Below, in pieces: positions 25,546-37,788 of a stretch of 64,000 nucleotides of DNA. Every line of letters starts with the position of its first letter. Position 1 is the first letter of the stretch. Location of the stretch: positions 3,916,001-3,980,000 of the forward strand of contig OZ005604.1 in assembly GCA_963930655.1 (NCBI GenBank), in the 5' to 3' direction. Both the position numbers and the translations under genes were made by a program. The stretch is from Myrica gale (lineage: Eukaryota; Streptophyta; Magnoliopsida; Fagales; Myricaceae). Below the pieces are notes generated by a model, which did no database searches, was not told the origin of the DNA, and saw only the letters and a list, made by a program, of their open reading frames with translations.

Positions 25546-26083
25546 AAGAGCATTTCTAACCGGTTCCCTATTCTAATATTATGGTTAGAATAGAGAACCA
25601 ATTTAATAAAAAAGTAAAAAAAATATCATGTAGCAACTTATCTATTATAACAAATTTTAACATGTGAACAATAGTTCTCTATTTTTAGAGAACTGTTGTT
25701 CACTTCACTATCTTAAAGTATTAATATCTATCTTATTTTCTTTTCTTTTCTTCTCTTGCACTCTCCCTCTCTTTAATTTTATTTTATTTTCTTAGCTCAC
25801 CCTCTCCCTCTCTCTCTCTTTCTTTTCTTCCTCAACTCACGTTCTCCCTCTCTTTTATTTTTTTTTCTTTTATTCCTCCCATACCCTCAAAAATAAATAT
25901 TAGAGAAAGAATGAAGAAATATTTGAAAATAATATTTAAATAGAATATTAAAAAAAATATAGTAAAAATAGAGAAACTGCTGAGAGTGTTTTTAAAAAGT
26001 TGATAGTTAAAATAGAAAAAAATGTGATTTTTAGTTAAAGTAGAGAGTCAAATTTGAAGAAGATGCTAGGAATGCTTTAAGAT
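25546..26083. mobile_element. GAGCAT-type MITE, about 540 bp
   Basis: Left end TTAAGAGCATTTCTAACC and right end GATGCTAGGAATGCTTTAAG are inverted versions of each other, with TTA/TAA at the borders. This resembles the abundant plant MITEs beginning GAGCATCTCCAAC. The interior is AT-rich with a CT-rich block (25738-25870). Exact ends are uncertain by a few bases. Confidence 0.55.
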
Positions 26084-26395
26084 CTCCTGGTATCGTTGCC
26101 TCTTACAAGATAATTTCAACCAAAGAATAAACAGAAAGGGAGGAGAAGAGCATAAATGAAGCAACATATATAAACAATATAAACATAATTGTAGAAATTA
26201 CTGATTTAATAAAATAATGACTTTGCATAAATGTAAAACTAACCATGAAGGCGGTAATGCATGTTCGTAGAAACTTAGAACCGTCCAATGTGACAATATG
26301 CATGATTGCAAAAATTTAGAACTGTCAAATTTGGCGATATGCATGCTACATATAATAATGAATTTTAAAGATAGAAATATGAAATCAAACTTCAA
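26084..26395 (+). repeat. Degenerate short direct repeats
   Basis: Two related units, roughly ATGCATG.T.G.A.AAA.TTAGAAC.GTC.AAT.TG.CA/GATATGCATG, lie at about 26258-26302 and 26303-26345. No gene is supported. Confidence 0.35.
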
Positions 26396-26399
26396 ATTA

Positions 26400-27840
26400 C
26401 TTCATAAGAAATTACTTCGAGTGTACTTACAAACGTTACTAACAAAGATGGACAAGGTCGAGTACAAGGATTTCTGAAAAACTACGAGGAAATTAGACTT
26501 AAAGATAAAAGGGTAGGTTGTACCAAAGAGAGAATTTCTATCCTAGAGAAAATCCGCTTGCTGAATGACTCTAATATGTGGCTTTATAGAGCTGCGGATC
26601 CTGTAGTCACAAGAGTACACTATTGGAACCCCTATGTTAGTCGTCAATTACAAACCTTTAAACCATGTCCTTCAATGGATCTGATATCCAGTCATGTTTA
26701 GTACTAATTCTGTCAAGATTGATCCTATTTTTGATAAGTTTGATCCCTCTTAGAAAAAAAGTCATCTTCAATAAATTATTCATATTCAAGATTTTGTTAG
26801 GTAAAGAATGAGGTTCTCACCCTTCGGTACTTCAAAATCTATCTGGTCATCTCATTCACTTTAATTACTGTGACTATATCGAAGCTTGTTCAAAAGTCAT
26901 ATTCTATCAAAATGAGTCTTTTACTCATTCTTGGTTCCTTAATTTTTGACAATCGTTTCACTAGTCAATTTCCTTCATGGTTCCATCACTGGTGGCAAAT
27001 GTTCGGTTTCGTACCTAACATTTTCTCACAACCACTTTTGTAACTCATGCAGGTATATTCCACAAGACACAAAGTTAATTACCATTACAATCAATTTCCA
27101 ATGATCTCCTTATTTTCAAGTAAATATAAAATTTCCTAGATTTTAAAATGAGAATACAACCCATTAATTTTATGTGAAATGGTGGGATAAATTTAAATTT
27201 GATCGCATCATCTCTCAAGTCAGAAAGGAATTTTCTTCTCAGAAGGAAATATCTCAATTTATGGATGATAAAACCAATTTGCAAACAACTGTGATTTTAG
27301 TCATGACCCAAGTCAAGACCAAACACAAGATCTTTGTCATCAATTGCAACTTCAAGTCAATTAGATCAACAAACAAAATGAGCATTCTCCAGCTTCATCT
27401 CGTTCATGCTCAACCAGTACATAACAATACTTGGATCCGTTCTTCCCAGATAATCATGACCCATATGATTTTGGCAAAGATTTTTGAAGACATGTGAAGA
27501 CAAGTCACCGCCAACAAAGATCGGTTGTTCCAAGATAGTAAGGACAAACTCATCAGACATAATACTTACAATGAATAGTAAAAGTAGCAGACAAGCCACT
27601 ATTCACCAACAATGTGCTCTCGTGACTCTACAGGGATCTGCAGCTTTATAAAAGCCACATATCAGTCATTCAGCAAGCAGATTTTCTCTAGGATAGAAAT
27701 TCTCTCTTTGCTAAAGTGAAGGAAGAGGATTAAGAAGAACACTTCTTAGTCGTTTTGGATTTCAAAGAATTGTACAAGAGAGGAGAAATCTTTTAAACCA
27801 GAGTTTATTTTTAAGAAGTTAGTTTCTCCTAGATCATACC
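26400..27840 (+). mobile_element. Fossil LTR-retrotransposon or pararetrovirus-like region between inverted repeats
   Basis: The plus-strand sequence around 26930-27320 encodes scraps resembling the capsid-type region of plant retroelements (WWDKFKFDRI and a preceding Trp-rich part). It is broken in several places and not functional. The flanks are inverted copies of about 105 bp: 26522-26626 and 27605-27713, both containing GAGAGAATTTCTATCCTAGA and the GCTTGCTGAATGACT word. The repeats look like the end part of an LTR. Inverted rather than direct placement points to rearrangement or nesting of two copies. It is old. Confidence 0.55.
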
Positions 27841-28285
27841 AAATATATATATTTAGATATGGTATGCTCTAAACCACATATATGATGTTACACGTCTTTT
27901 CATCCTTCCTATCATGTTTTATATTTTCTCGATACTTTTAGCTTGTAATTTGTATCGACTCCTATTACAAAATACAATCATATATAAGTCAGAGCTTCTA
28001 TAATAAACGTATGTTTTTTAAACTGAATCACTTAAATCTTTATATATCTCTTTTTATTCTTTTCTACTGTTTAGAACATATATGATTCCTTTAATTAAAA
28101 TGAAATAGTTTTGATTAATTGTTTTTTGGAACGCTTTCTCCACTAACGATCCAATACAGATGTCAAACAAGCTTTTTGTGGCATGTGCGGTCCATCAAAC
28201 CTCCAACAGCAGCTTATAGGTTTATTTTTTTATCGTGGCTCCAAGCACCGAATTATATCGTTTGGAGGGTGATTATGGTTGCTCC
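27841..28285. other. Intergenic, no gene seen
   Basis: AT-rich DNA with no recognised feature. Confidence 0.4.
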
Positions 28286-28500
28286 GCAACATATCTGTTT
28301 GTTTGTGGAAATATTGAGATTTTGGAAATTTTGAGTATTGAAATTTATGAAAAAATATAGTATTTTATGAAAAATTGAAGAGAGAAGATTTAATTGAATA
28401 GTATAATATTATTTTATAATTTAATGAAGAGAGATGAATTATTTTATGATTATTTAAAAATATTGAGGGGTGAAAATATTGAAAAACAAACGTCCCTCTA
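28286..28500. mobile_element. Tourist-like MITE remnant
   Basis: Begins near TGTTTGTTTGTGGAAATATT and ends near GAAAAACAAACGTCCCTC; interior with AT-rich GAAGAGAGA.GA blocks as in the other copies here. The borders are approximate. Confidence 0.45.
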
Positions 28501-30440
28501 AGTTATTGCAAGGATGAAAAGGATGGAGTAGGGATGCAAAGAATGGGGTATTGGGGGGCCACGGCCACTCCTAACCCACCCTTGGTTTTCGTCCCTGGCA
28601 CCAATGGCAAGAAGAATATACTTGCTTAAACCGCACGAAGCCTAAGTATGAGAGGTTGGGAACATTGTAAGTGTTATAAAATGGGATATAGACTTATAGC
28701 GGGGGTGACAATATGGAAGCTCCATTAGGACCATTACTTTGTACTTCTCTTTCCTCGTAACACAACAAAGTAAAACGGTGATGTGAACTGCGGCGTTCTC
28801 CATCGATCATGGCTAGACAAAAAAATTAAACAACATTTGGTGGTTCTGGAGGGACGCGTACGACGTGTATGGTGGCTTTTGACAAAAACAAGTAATCCTG
28901 TTGCCTTTGTTAACTACTGCTATCAGCCTATCAGCAAGGAACCTGGTGTCGCACAGGCACTCAAAGCACATCTTCTAACCAAAACCTGTCGACTCGGTAA
29001 AGTAAACAGGGTTGCCCATGGAATTATTTCTTTTATTTGGGTTGGGGTCAAATGGAGTGTGAACTAATAGTAGAAAGAAAGTGTACTCTGTGGCAGTTGG
29101 CTTGAATTATTCGTTAGCTTGGATGACTATTACAATTAGTGTAGGGGCACAATAGAAAGTTTGGGTAGGATCCGGGGATGTAATGGACATTTAACAATTA
29201 ACAACCGGTTGTTGGATCCGGTAGTTGGTACAGTGGCCTGGCACGCATACCAAAGTCGGGCGTTAACGAGCAAAAATGGATCTTTGGACCGTGTGTCGTG
29301 AATCTCGTGATCTTACTTTTTTTTTTTTAACTAATCTATTAAAGATCAATACTACATTAACTATAGAAATTAGCATGATGGGAATCTCTATCAATTGTAA
29401 AATCGTTGAATTAAGTTATAATTTACTTGATTTTTTTAATTCTGAAATATGTTTATTGTTATTTTAAAAAATAAAATAATCTATAATCCATGTATCAACG
29501 GTTAGTTTCGGGCAGTCGGTGTACATCCTTTTTTTTTTCTTCAAGTGTAGTCGGTGTACATCACGCGTCAACTATGTGGTATAATTGTCGGGAGAAAGAT
29601 TCCTCCCACCAAACACCTACACGCGCTTAGTATGCCAGTACTGAAAATTTTCTCCTCGTATCATTCCCAATGACATTCCCCAAAATAGGTAGGTCCGAAT
29701 CCCTAATCTGTTGCCATACTTACCCTAAAGTGCCTAATTATTCTGTCCACGTATGTATGTATGCATACGTTCTTGGAACCGGAACCCGCTTCTCGTCGCG
29801 GGACTTCATATTTTCCTATTTATTTATATATGTAAATATAGGAGTATATCTAATTATCTATAAAAATAATCATTTATGCCAAAGTACCAACCTGTTAATT
29901 TTTGTATTTATTTTGAATTAACGCATATATAAAAATATCGAATATTTAAATTATCATCATACCACAAGTATTCATCAAATTAAGAATTTGGAATTTTTGG
30001 TCTGTGAAATTAAACTGAGAAAAAATCTAAACTTGAAAGACTAGTGGATGGTTTTTTTTTAAATGATAGAAGCATCTTTGGGATAGTATAAAATAAATGT
30101 CAAAACTATTATTTTTTGTATGTCTCCTTAGACCCACAAACTAGAATTTTTGTGCCAATATATACCCTTATTAATATTTTTTTTTAATTTGTGCTATGTA
30201 ATATATTTTTCATATGTTAAAATAGTCAAAGTTTAATTGTGGGGGGGGGGTTCATATTGGGGAGTTTTTATAATTTGAAGATTTATTGTCACAAAAAGGA
30301 TGGATTGGACGATCATTTGATCTTTGCCTATATAGTTTGAGAAGTAAATGAAAGTCTTTGTCATTATTTAGAGTGTGAGAGTCACTACAAAAAGTGAAGA
30401 TAATTTGAATAATTTTTTTTATATTTATTATAATAAAAAT
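28501..30440. other. Intergenic, no gene supported
   Basis: Mixed-composition DNA to about 29300, then AT-rich. The 94-codon frame at 28783-29067 has no recognised domain. A run of ten G lies at 30241-30250. Confidence 0.4.
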
Positions 30441-30668
30441 GATAAATATAAAATCAGTTTTTATGATATACGTTAAAATCGAATTAATCACCGTGATAAC
30501 AAAAACATAAAATTAGTTCATGTGATTTCGCTTCCGTTCGTGGTTGGTATTTTCATCAGAGATTGATTTTATTTATTTTTAAAATTAGAGGGACTAATTT
30601 TATATTTTTTTATCACGAGGGCTAATTCGATTTTGACGTATATTACATGGATTAATTTTGTATTTATC
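30441..30668. mobile_element. Foldback element with about 76-bp arms
   Basis: The left arm (30441-30518) and right arm (30593-30668) are inverted copies: GATAAATATAAAATCAGT... and ...ATTAATTTTGTATTTATC, both containing AAAATCGAATTA and its complement. A loop of about 74 bp separates them. No target duplication was fixed. A transcript through it would form a long hairpin. Confidence 0.7.
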
Positions 30669-30874
30669 TCTAATAAAAAATAATTTAATAAGAAAAAATA
30701 TTACTTTATAATTATTTTATTAAATAAAAGTTTAAAGTCTACCTAAATATTCCCTAACGTTATGGTCTTACTATATATTTGGCACATAATAATAATAGTA
30801 ATAACATCTGAAAATTTGAATGAAAAGACAAACATAACCTTGGAGTCTTGGACAGACGCAGACCGCTTGCCATA

Positions 30875-30888
30875 TATTATAAATATAT
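30875..30888 (+). promoter_or_regulatory. Possible TATA element of AKT1
   Basis: TATTATAAATATAT, about 160 bp upstream of the AKT1 ATG, followed by a non-AT-rich leader. Position and match are reasonable for a core promoter, though the area is AT-rich anyway. Confidence 0.35.
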
Positions 30889-31046
30889 GGACCCGAACTC
30901 TCTTAGAAGTTAACAGAGCACATAAAAGAACAAAACAAAGAAAAATACTTCCTTACGTGTAGAAGCGAGAGCTGGAGCACCTTTTGCAGTGTCCACAGTG
31001 TCCAAGTAAGAGAGTGTAGTGCTTTTTTTCTTTGGCGTGTCCAACA

Positions 31047-34000
31047 ATGGAGTCTTTAGCGAGCAGAGGCATCCTTAGGGTTTCAATGTGCGGTCAGGAA
31101 GAGATTGAACAGCTGTCAAGGGATGGAAGCCACTACAGTCTCTCCACGGGGATTTTGCCGTCTCTTGGAGCGAGAAGTAACCGTAGAGTCAAGCTCAGGA
31201 GGTTCATTATATCGCCCTATGACCACCGTTACAGGTTCAAAACAACTTTTTGCTTCCAGTTGCACTATTCGCCAATAATTCTTTTACTTATCTGTTGGAT
31301 TTTCATATTTCTGAATCGAACTTTTTCTGTATTTTCGGTCTTGGTTTTTGGTTCATATGTACTGTTCTCGTGTTTACTTTTGTATTTTTAGTTTTGAGTA
31401 TTCGGAAAAGAAACGTATCGAATGCTGAGATGTTCTCTGAGTAACTATAGCACCGTTTCTTTACGTTTCTTTGTTTTCATAAAATTGCAATTTTTTTTCT
31501 CAGTTCTATGGCTTTTATTTGGAAGCTTTTTCCAGTCTGTATGACATTTTTCTCCTTCAATCTTGGGGTACAAAGATTTCTGTCTATTTACTTTATACCC
31601 ATAAAGATTTCTTATAGTTGCTTTCTTTGCTTTGTACTCGTAATGTTTTTTTTTTCCCTTTTAAAGAGAGAGTTTTTCGGTCTTCACATGGATTCGGAGT
31701 TTCGGTTTTTTTTTTAAATATCTGTTACTTGTGAGCCAAAACGATTTAGCCTTTTACAAAATACGTTTTTCTTGCTTTTTTTGATTCAGAAAAAGTTCTT
31801 CAGTCTTCACACGTCTTGGAATCGCGGTTAGTACTCCAAGCAAAAGTGAGAAATACAGTGATAGCTTATCATTAGTTTCCAGTTTTTCTTTTTGAATTGT
31901 CACAAGGCAGACCAGAGCTGCGGTTACATTAACTTGGTGGGTTTGAGTTTTCTTGTTGACTTTACTGGAAGACAGTGCACGTTCATTGCTTCTGTCTTTG
32001 TCTTTTCTCCTTCTTGTAATGTCCACATGTAGATCCATTTACTAATCAAGCCTCGTATTGAAAAAGAGTAACGTCTGTTATAATGTGCAGCAGCCAAAGA
32101 CTATGCAAACGAGTCACGTACAGAGCAGATCCGTTTTTTGCAAATAGATCTGTGCTCTTAACTCTTAACATATAACCTGTATTGCTTACACGGTAATAAA
32201 AAAATATCCAGAAACTGCGAGGAGCTGTACAAGTCTCCGGGTATTATAGTTAAGAAACTACATATATTTTTGCTTAGATTGGCTTTGATTGAATTGGTTG
32301 TTGCAGGGTATGGGAGACTTTTCTTGTTGTTCTGGTCATCTATACTGCTTGGGTATCTCCATTTGAATTCGGATTCATTAAAACCCCAAAGGGACCTCTC
32401 TCCATTACTGATAATGTTGTCAATGCATTCTTTGCTGTGGATATCATTATTACTTTCTTTGTTGCGTACCTCGATAAAGCAACCTACCTACTTGTTGATA
32501 ATCCAAAGAGGATCGCATGGAAATATGCACTTTCCTGGTTGGCCTTTGATGTCATATCCACTGTCCCTTCGGAGCTTGTTCTGAAGCTTTTTCCTTCACG
32601 TCTCTTCTCATATGGCTTGTTCAACATGCTTCGCCTTTGGCGTCTCCGAAGAGTTAGTGCCCTATTTTCCAGGTGAAGTGGTTTTTATCTTATAAAATGC
32701 ACCTCAACCTAGGGACATCGTTATGAAAATGACATTTTAGTCTGATGGATTATTTTATTTGGAAATAGTTTAGCTTGGAAGAGAAACATTTCTTTCTTTG
32801 TCTTAGCTCAGTCTTTTTTTTCTCCTTTATACAGATTGGAAAAAGATAAGAGCTACAATTACTTCTGGGTTCGATGTGCCAAGCTTATTTGTGTAAGTCT
32901 ATTGTAACTACAGGATTATTTAGGTGAAAGAAAAGCATATCTTATAAGGATTTGCATAATCTTTACAGGTTACACTTTTTGCTGTTCATTCTGCTGGATG
33001 CTTCTATTATTACCTAGCAGCACGTTATCGTGACCCGAAGAAGACATGGATTGGAGCAACAATGGAGAATTTTGTTCAACAAAGCTTGTGGATCCGCTAC
33101 GTGACTTCGATCTACTGGTCTATCACTACTCTAACAACTGTCGGCTACGGTGATTTGCATCCAGTGAATACAAGGGAGATGATCTTTGACATTTTCTTTA
33201 TGCTTTTCAATCTTGGCTTGACAGCATACTTGATTGGAAATATGACAAATTTGGTTGTCCATGGGACCAGTCGGACCAGAAAATTTGTGAGTGAAGTGTA
33301 CTAACTAATACTCCGCCATGCATATAAGAGTCCTGCTATGGATTCTTTTTTAAGTTTGCTAGTTTCCTGACTCATTATTAATACCCATATTTTTCCTTTG
33401 TAATTATTATTCAGAGGGATACCATTCAAGCTGCATCAAGTTTTGCTCAGAGGAACCAACTGCCTCTTCGCTTGCAAGATCAGATGCTTGCACATTTATG
33501 TTTGAAGTTCAGAACAGACTCAGAGGGGCTTCAGCAGCAAGAGACTCTTGATTTCCTTCCTAAAGCCATCCGCTCAAGCATTTCTCATTATCTTTTTTAC
33601 TCTCTTGTGGATAAGGTCTATTTGTTTCAAGGGGTTTCAAATGACTTGCTTTTTCAGCTGGTAATTCATTAAATTATGGTTCAACCTTCCAATCAGCAAA
33701 TGCTTCTCGCGAATGTTAATTTTTCCCCCGCTTCTTTTTGGTAAATGCTTACGTGCTATTCCCCCCCCCCCCCCCCCGCGATAAATTGTACAGGTCTCAG
33801 AGATGAAAGCTGAGTATTTTCCTCCCAAGGAAGATGTGATCTTGCAGAATGAAGCACCCACGGACTTCTATGTACTTGTGACTGGTGCTGTGGTAATAAT
33901 TCAATGCATTTATTTGTTTAAAGCTTGAAAGCCCAAATTGTATTTCTTTTAGTGTAAGTTGAATAGAGCTGCACTCTGCTTTTTTGGAGTTTTATTCTTT

Positions 34001-36769
34001 TCTTTTCCCCCCTGAAACATGGACTTTTCTTTTGTATTAAATCTAGATGGTCTCTGACTTTTGCATTACTTCACAGGATCTACTGGTCTTCAAAAACGGA
34101 GTTGAGCAGGTAAGTCTGATCTCTCAAACATATCTCTAACTTCAAATGGCTGCATGTGATGTGGGGTTGAAAGATATGTTACAGTGTCCCTGATGTGCAG
34201 TATGCTGACTGAAAGAATGGTAAATGGATGCAGGTTGTTGGAGAAGTTAAAACTGGTGATGTCTGTGGAGAAATTGGGGTACTTTGCTATAGGCCCCAGC
34301 TGTTTACAGTGCGGACCAAAAGGCTAAGCCAGCTTCTTCGACTGAACCGTAACACATTCTTGAATATTGTTCAATCCAATGTTGGAGATGGGAACATAAT
34401 CATGAATAATCTCCTTCAGGTCTGTAAATTTTATTATGAGCAACGTGGAAACCTTTTTTCCTACTTCTAATAATCTGTGCTGGTGCTGCCTCTAATGAAA
34501 AAGTGGAAGATTTAAATTGTGGCCTTAGCCGAATGGTTTATGGTTTTCCCATTTTCAAACTCTTTGATCAAAGTTAATCAATGGTTTAGTTGATGTGAAA
34601 TAGTTTCTGTACAATGACAATAATGTTTTAACATATTATGCACTAAATCCCTCTTCCTCTTGGTGGGCAGCATTTGAAAGACCTCAGCAACCCAATAATG
34701 TCAGAAATTTTAGCAGAGACAATGAACATGATATCTCGCGGCAGAATGGACCTACCTCTCAGTCTATGCTTTGCAGCTCTTAGGGGAGAGGACTTGTTGA
34801 TGCATCAGCTGCTGAAACGGGGCCTTGATCCAAATGAGTCGGACAACAATGGCAGGACAGCTCTGGTGTGTAACATGCTTCTAGAATACATAAAATGTGA
34901 ATGCTAATATATAATACATAAATGCACAAAAATGAATTCCATGCCTTGTTTCATGAAAAATCAGCATATAGCAGCTTCCAGAGGAAGTGAGAATTCTGTG
35001 CTTCTACTACTTGATTATGGAGCAGATCCTAACAGTAGAGGTACCTTCTAGCCTAACAGCTCACACAAGCAATATCAATTGCGTTTAACTGCACGCTCAT
35101 TATTGTCATATTTTCCCTTTTGCTTGTTCTCTTCTTTAAACCTTTCTGTTCTATTCTCTATTTTCTCAAAAAAAACAAAAAGGTTTTGGGTGCTTCAGAA
35201 TTAATTTGTGAACAAGTAAGAGGTTTTGTTTCAGTAGATCTGGACCTGAGACTGCAGCAATTTTAACGTAAAACATAATTTTGCAACCTAGGATATTCAA
35301 ATCCTTCTCTTAAAGTTCTTGATATTTGTCAGGCATTTGGATGTCTTACCACAGTCAACCCAAAAGATGAAGCTTCATCGCATTTTTTCTTTTCTGCTGC
35401 ATAATACATTTGTCCACTTGTGAGCAGTATTTTAATACGCAAACTTACTGGTGGCATAAATATCCAATGCATAATCATTTTTCTTTTCTGTGCCAATGCA
35501 TAATCATTTGTTGTAGGGGTTCCAGGTCACCAGGTTTTTAAAAGTTTTTTCTATGGTCTTCAAATGTTCTTTCCCTTGTTTATTTTTCCACCAATTTTGC
35601 AATTGCCTGAAACTCAAAAGGTCTTGTGAGATCTATGCCAGGTGCATTTATTGTCTAGTTTTGACAATATGTATGCAGTTTTATATAGATGGGTGCACAT
35701 TGCAACACATGTTACTATTTACATTATCAGATATGGGTTTTCATGTCACAAGGCATCTTATTTCCTCGGTTTTTGGAATTAATGTCATCATCAAGCATGG
35801 ATTGTTCTTCAAGTTATTCAGAGAGTACTATAGGGCAGTTAATTTTGATTTGGCATGTATGCAGACTCAGACGGGAATGTACCCCTGTGGGAGGCTGTGC
35901 AGGGTGGTCACGATCCGGTGATCAAGCTGCTACTAGAAAGTGGTGGGAGTTTAAACCATGGAGACATTGGTCTATATGCATGCACTGCTGCTGAGCAAAA
36001 CAACTTGACTTTACTGAAGGAAATAGCTCGTTATGGAGATGTCACGCATCCTAAGACCAATGGAACTACAGCTCTTCATGTTGCAGTTTGTGAAGGCAAC
36101 ACTGAAATAGTTAAATTCCTATTGGGTCAAGGAGCCGATATTGACAAGCCAGACTGTGATGGTTGGACTCCAAGGGCTCTAGCTGACCAACAAGGACACG
36201 AAGACATTAGAACTCTTTTCGAATCTACTAAAGATCTCAGAACTCAATCTGTCATTGCGGTTCCTGAGAGGCAGAATGGGGCTCGTTTCCTTGGGAGATT
36301 TACCAGTGAGCCAACAATGCCTCCTCTATCACAGGAGGGCTCATTCCCTGGAACAGCGGATGGATCATGGAGCCAAGCACGTCCAAGACGTAGGACTAAT
36401 AAGTTCCACAACTCACTGTTTGGCATAATGTCTGCTGCCCACGCTGGAGAGAAGGACCTTCTATTGTCTGTTAATATGACAAAAAGTCCTGAAAGCCGTA
36501 GTGATAACCCTGCTAGAGTGACAATTTGTTGTCCAGAAAAGGGAGAAGCTGCTGGAAAGCTTGTGCTGCTTCCAGGGAGTTTTCAGGAGCTTCTTGAGAT
36601 CGGTGCCAAGAAATTTGGGGTCTCGTGGCCTAAAGTCCTAACCAAAGATGGAGCTGAAATTGATGGTATAGATGTCATTAGAGATGGTGATCATCTTATT
36701 TTTGTCAGTTATGTTGGAACTGAAGAATGTAATAGCAAACACTCCGAAATTGATGGGTGTTTATTGTAA
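31047..36769 (+). CDS. AKT1: AKT1-type inward-rectifying Shaker K+ channel, 889 aa, 11 exons
   Basis: Takes up K+ across the root plasma membrane at low external K+; in the known pathway it is activated by CBL1/9-CIPK23 and tuned by partner subunits. Exons: 31047-31234, 32307-32672, 32835-32892, 32969-33286, 33415-33660, 33794-33892, 34077-34109, 34234-34419, 34671-34865, 34965-35040, 35865-36769; total 2670 bp, in frame throughout. Visible parts: N-terminus [18 protein letters not shown]1 [14 protein letters not shown]4 [15 protein letters not shown]; pore [12 protein letters not shown] (about 258-269); cyclic-nucleotide-binding-like domain (about 380-500, [19 protein letters not shown]); ankyrin repeats (about 520-715, [30 protein letters not shown]); C-terminal KHA domain ending [13 protein letters not shown]. 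The start is the ATG at 31047; an upstream in-frame TTG is not used. The open frame through 34907 past exon 9 is intron. Length and exon pattern match intact AKT1 genes. Confidence 0.97.
33761..33777 (+). repeat. 17-base C tract beside an AKT1 splice acceptor
   Basis: Pure C17 lies in AKT1 intron 5, 15-31 bases before the acceptor AG at 33792-33793, so it occupies the place of the polypyrimidine tract. Confidence 0.9.
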
Positions 36770-36865
36770 CTAATTGTAATTAGCTGCCGTTTCCCGAATC
36801 TGAGATGAGGCCACCACCACTCTGTTCTGCACTGACTCCAATTAGCGTCAATTGTTCAACAAGAC

Positions 36866-37242
36866 TAAGGAAACTCCATAGAAGGCTCGAAGGCAAGCTT
36901 AACCAGCGTACGAATCTCGTGGGAAAAGAATTAAAGGTCTGCTGTGCTTCAGCCAGCTTCCGATTCTCACCCTTTTTTGGGCCTCGTAAATAATTCTAAA
37001 TAGTATCTACAAATGGTTAACATTCCTCCAATTCATTCATCCATTCGTTGAAGGAGATCAAGTAGAAGGGCTGCTCTGAGAGGAGCAGAAACACAGAAGG
37101 GAATCTTGGGCGGTATCACTTGCATTGTGAAGTAAAACAAGACCCCAAGCAAGAGGGCAAAAAGAAAAAAAAAGGAAAGCTATTTACCTCCATTGCTACG
37201 CGGGTTAAGCTTGCCTTCGAGCTTTTAAGAAGTTTCCTTAGA
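36866..37242. repeat. Inverted repeat just downstream of AKT1
   Basis: About 45-bp arms at 36866-36911 and 37197-37242. Each holds GCTCGAAGGCAAGCTTAACC or its complement, flanked by CTAAGGAAACT and its complement. The spacer is about 285 bp. The right arm lies in an open frame (37120-37308), but no known protein is evident. Confidence 0.7.
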
Positions 37243-37788
37243 AGCCATGCAGCTCGGACACCATATAAACTGTTGTATCAGTTACAAGAACACTACCCTA
37301 AACGTTGATAAACCTTAGAAGAAAGACTAAACTCTTCAGGGGACTAAAAAGCACATACTAAAACGGCAGCCACGCCAAGCTACCGAGTTATAGCCCAAGA
37401 ACACTAGAACAGCTCATCTACGCTTTGGTTTTTTCTTTATTTTTGAGCCGAACAAACTAAAACGGCACTTCCACACTGAAAAAGGAGGCATTGTGATGGG
37501 GATTATTGCTCTTTCGCAAAGGCCTAATAATGGCTGCGCATGCATTCAATAAAAGATATGAAAAATGAAGAAAACTTTCCAGATGGTTATGTAAGCCCAC
37601 GTTCCAAATCATGTGCAGTCAGCTCTGCAAGATCAGGTGCACGCATCAGTGAGCACACAGAACACAAGACGACTTTCTTTCCTCCCCGCCGTATTAAACA
37701 AAGGTGCAGAGCAAACAAACATTGTAACTCTCAAATGCTGATTAATTTTAAAACACTTGAAAGACATAATTCACTATAGCATCAGTCA

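Noticed and set aside
33472-34907. Open frames running past exon ends in AKT1 (e.g. to 33672, 34470, 34907)
   Set aside because: They are exon plus intron read-through; splice donors and family alignment fix the true borders.
37120-37308. 62-codon peptide with basic C-terminus, possibly a small signalling peptide
   Set aside because: No signal peptide, does not match known peptide families, and its core lies in the right arm of the inverted repeat.
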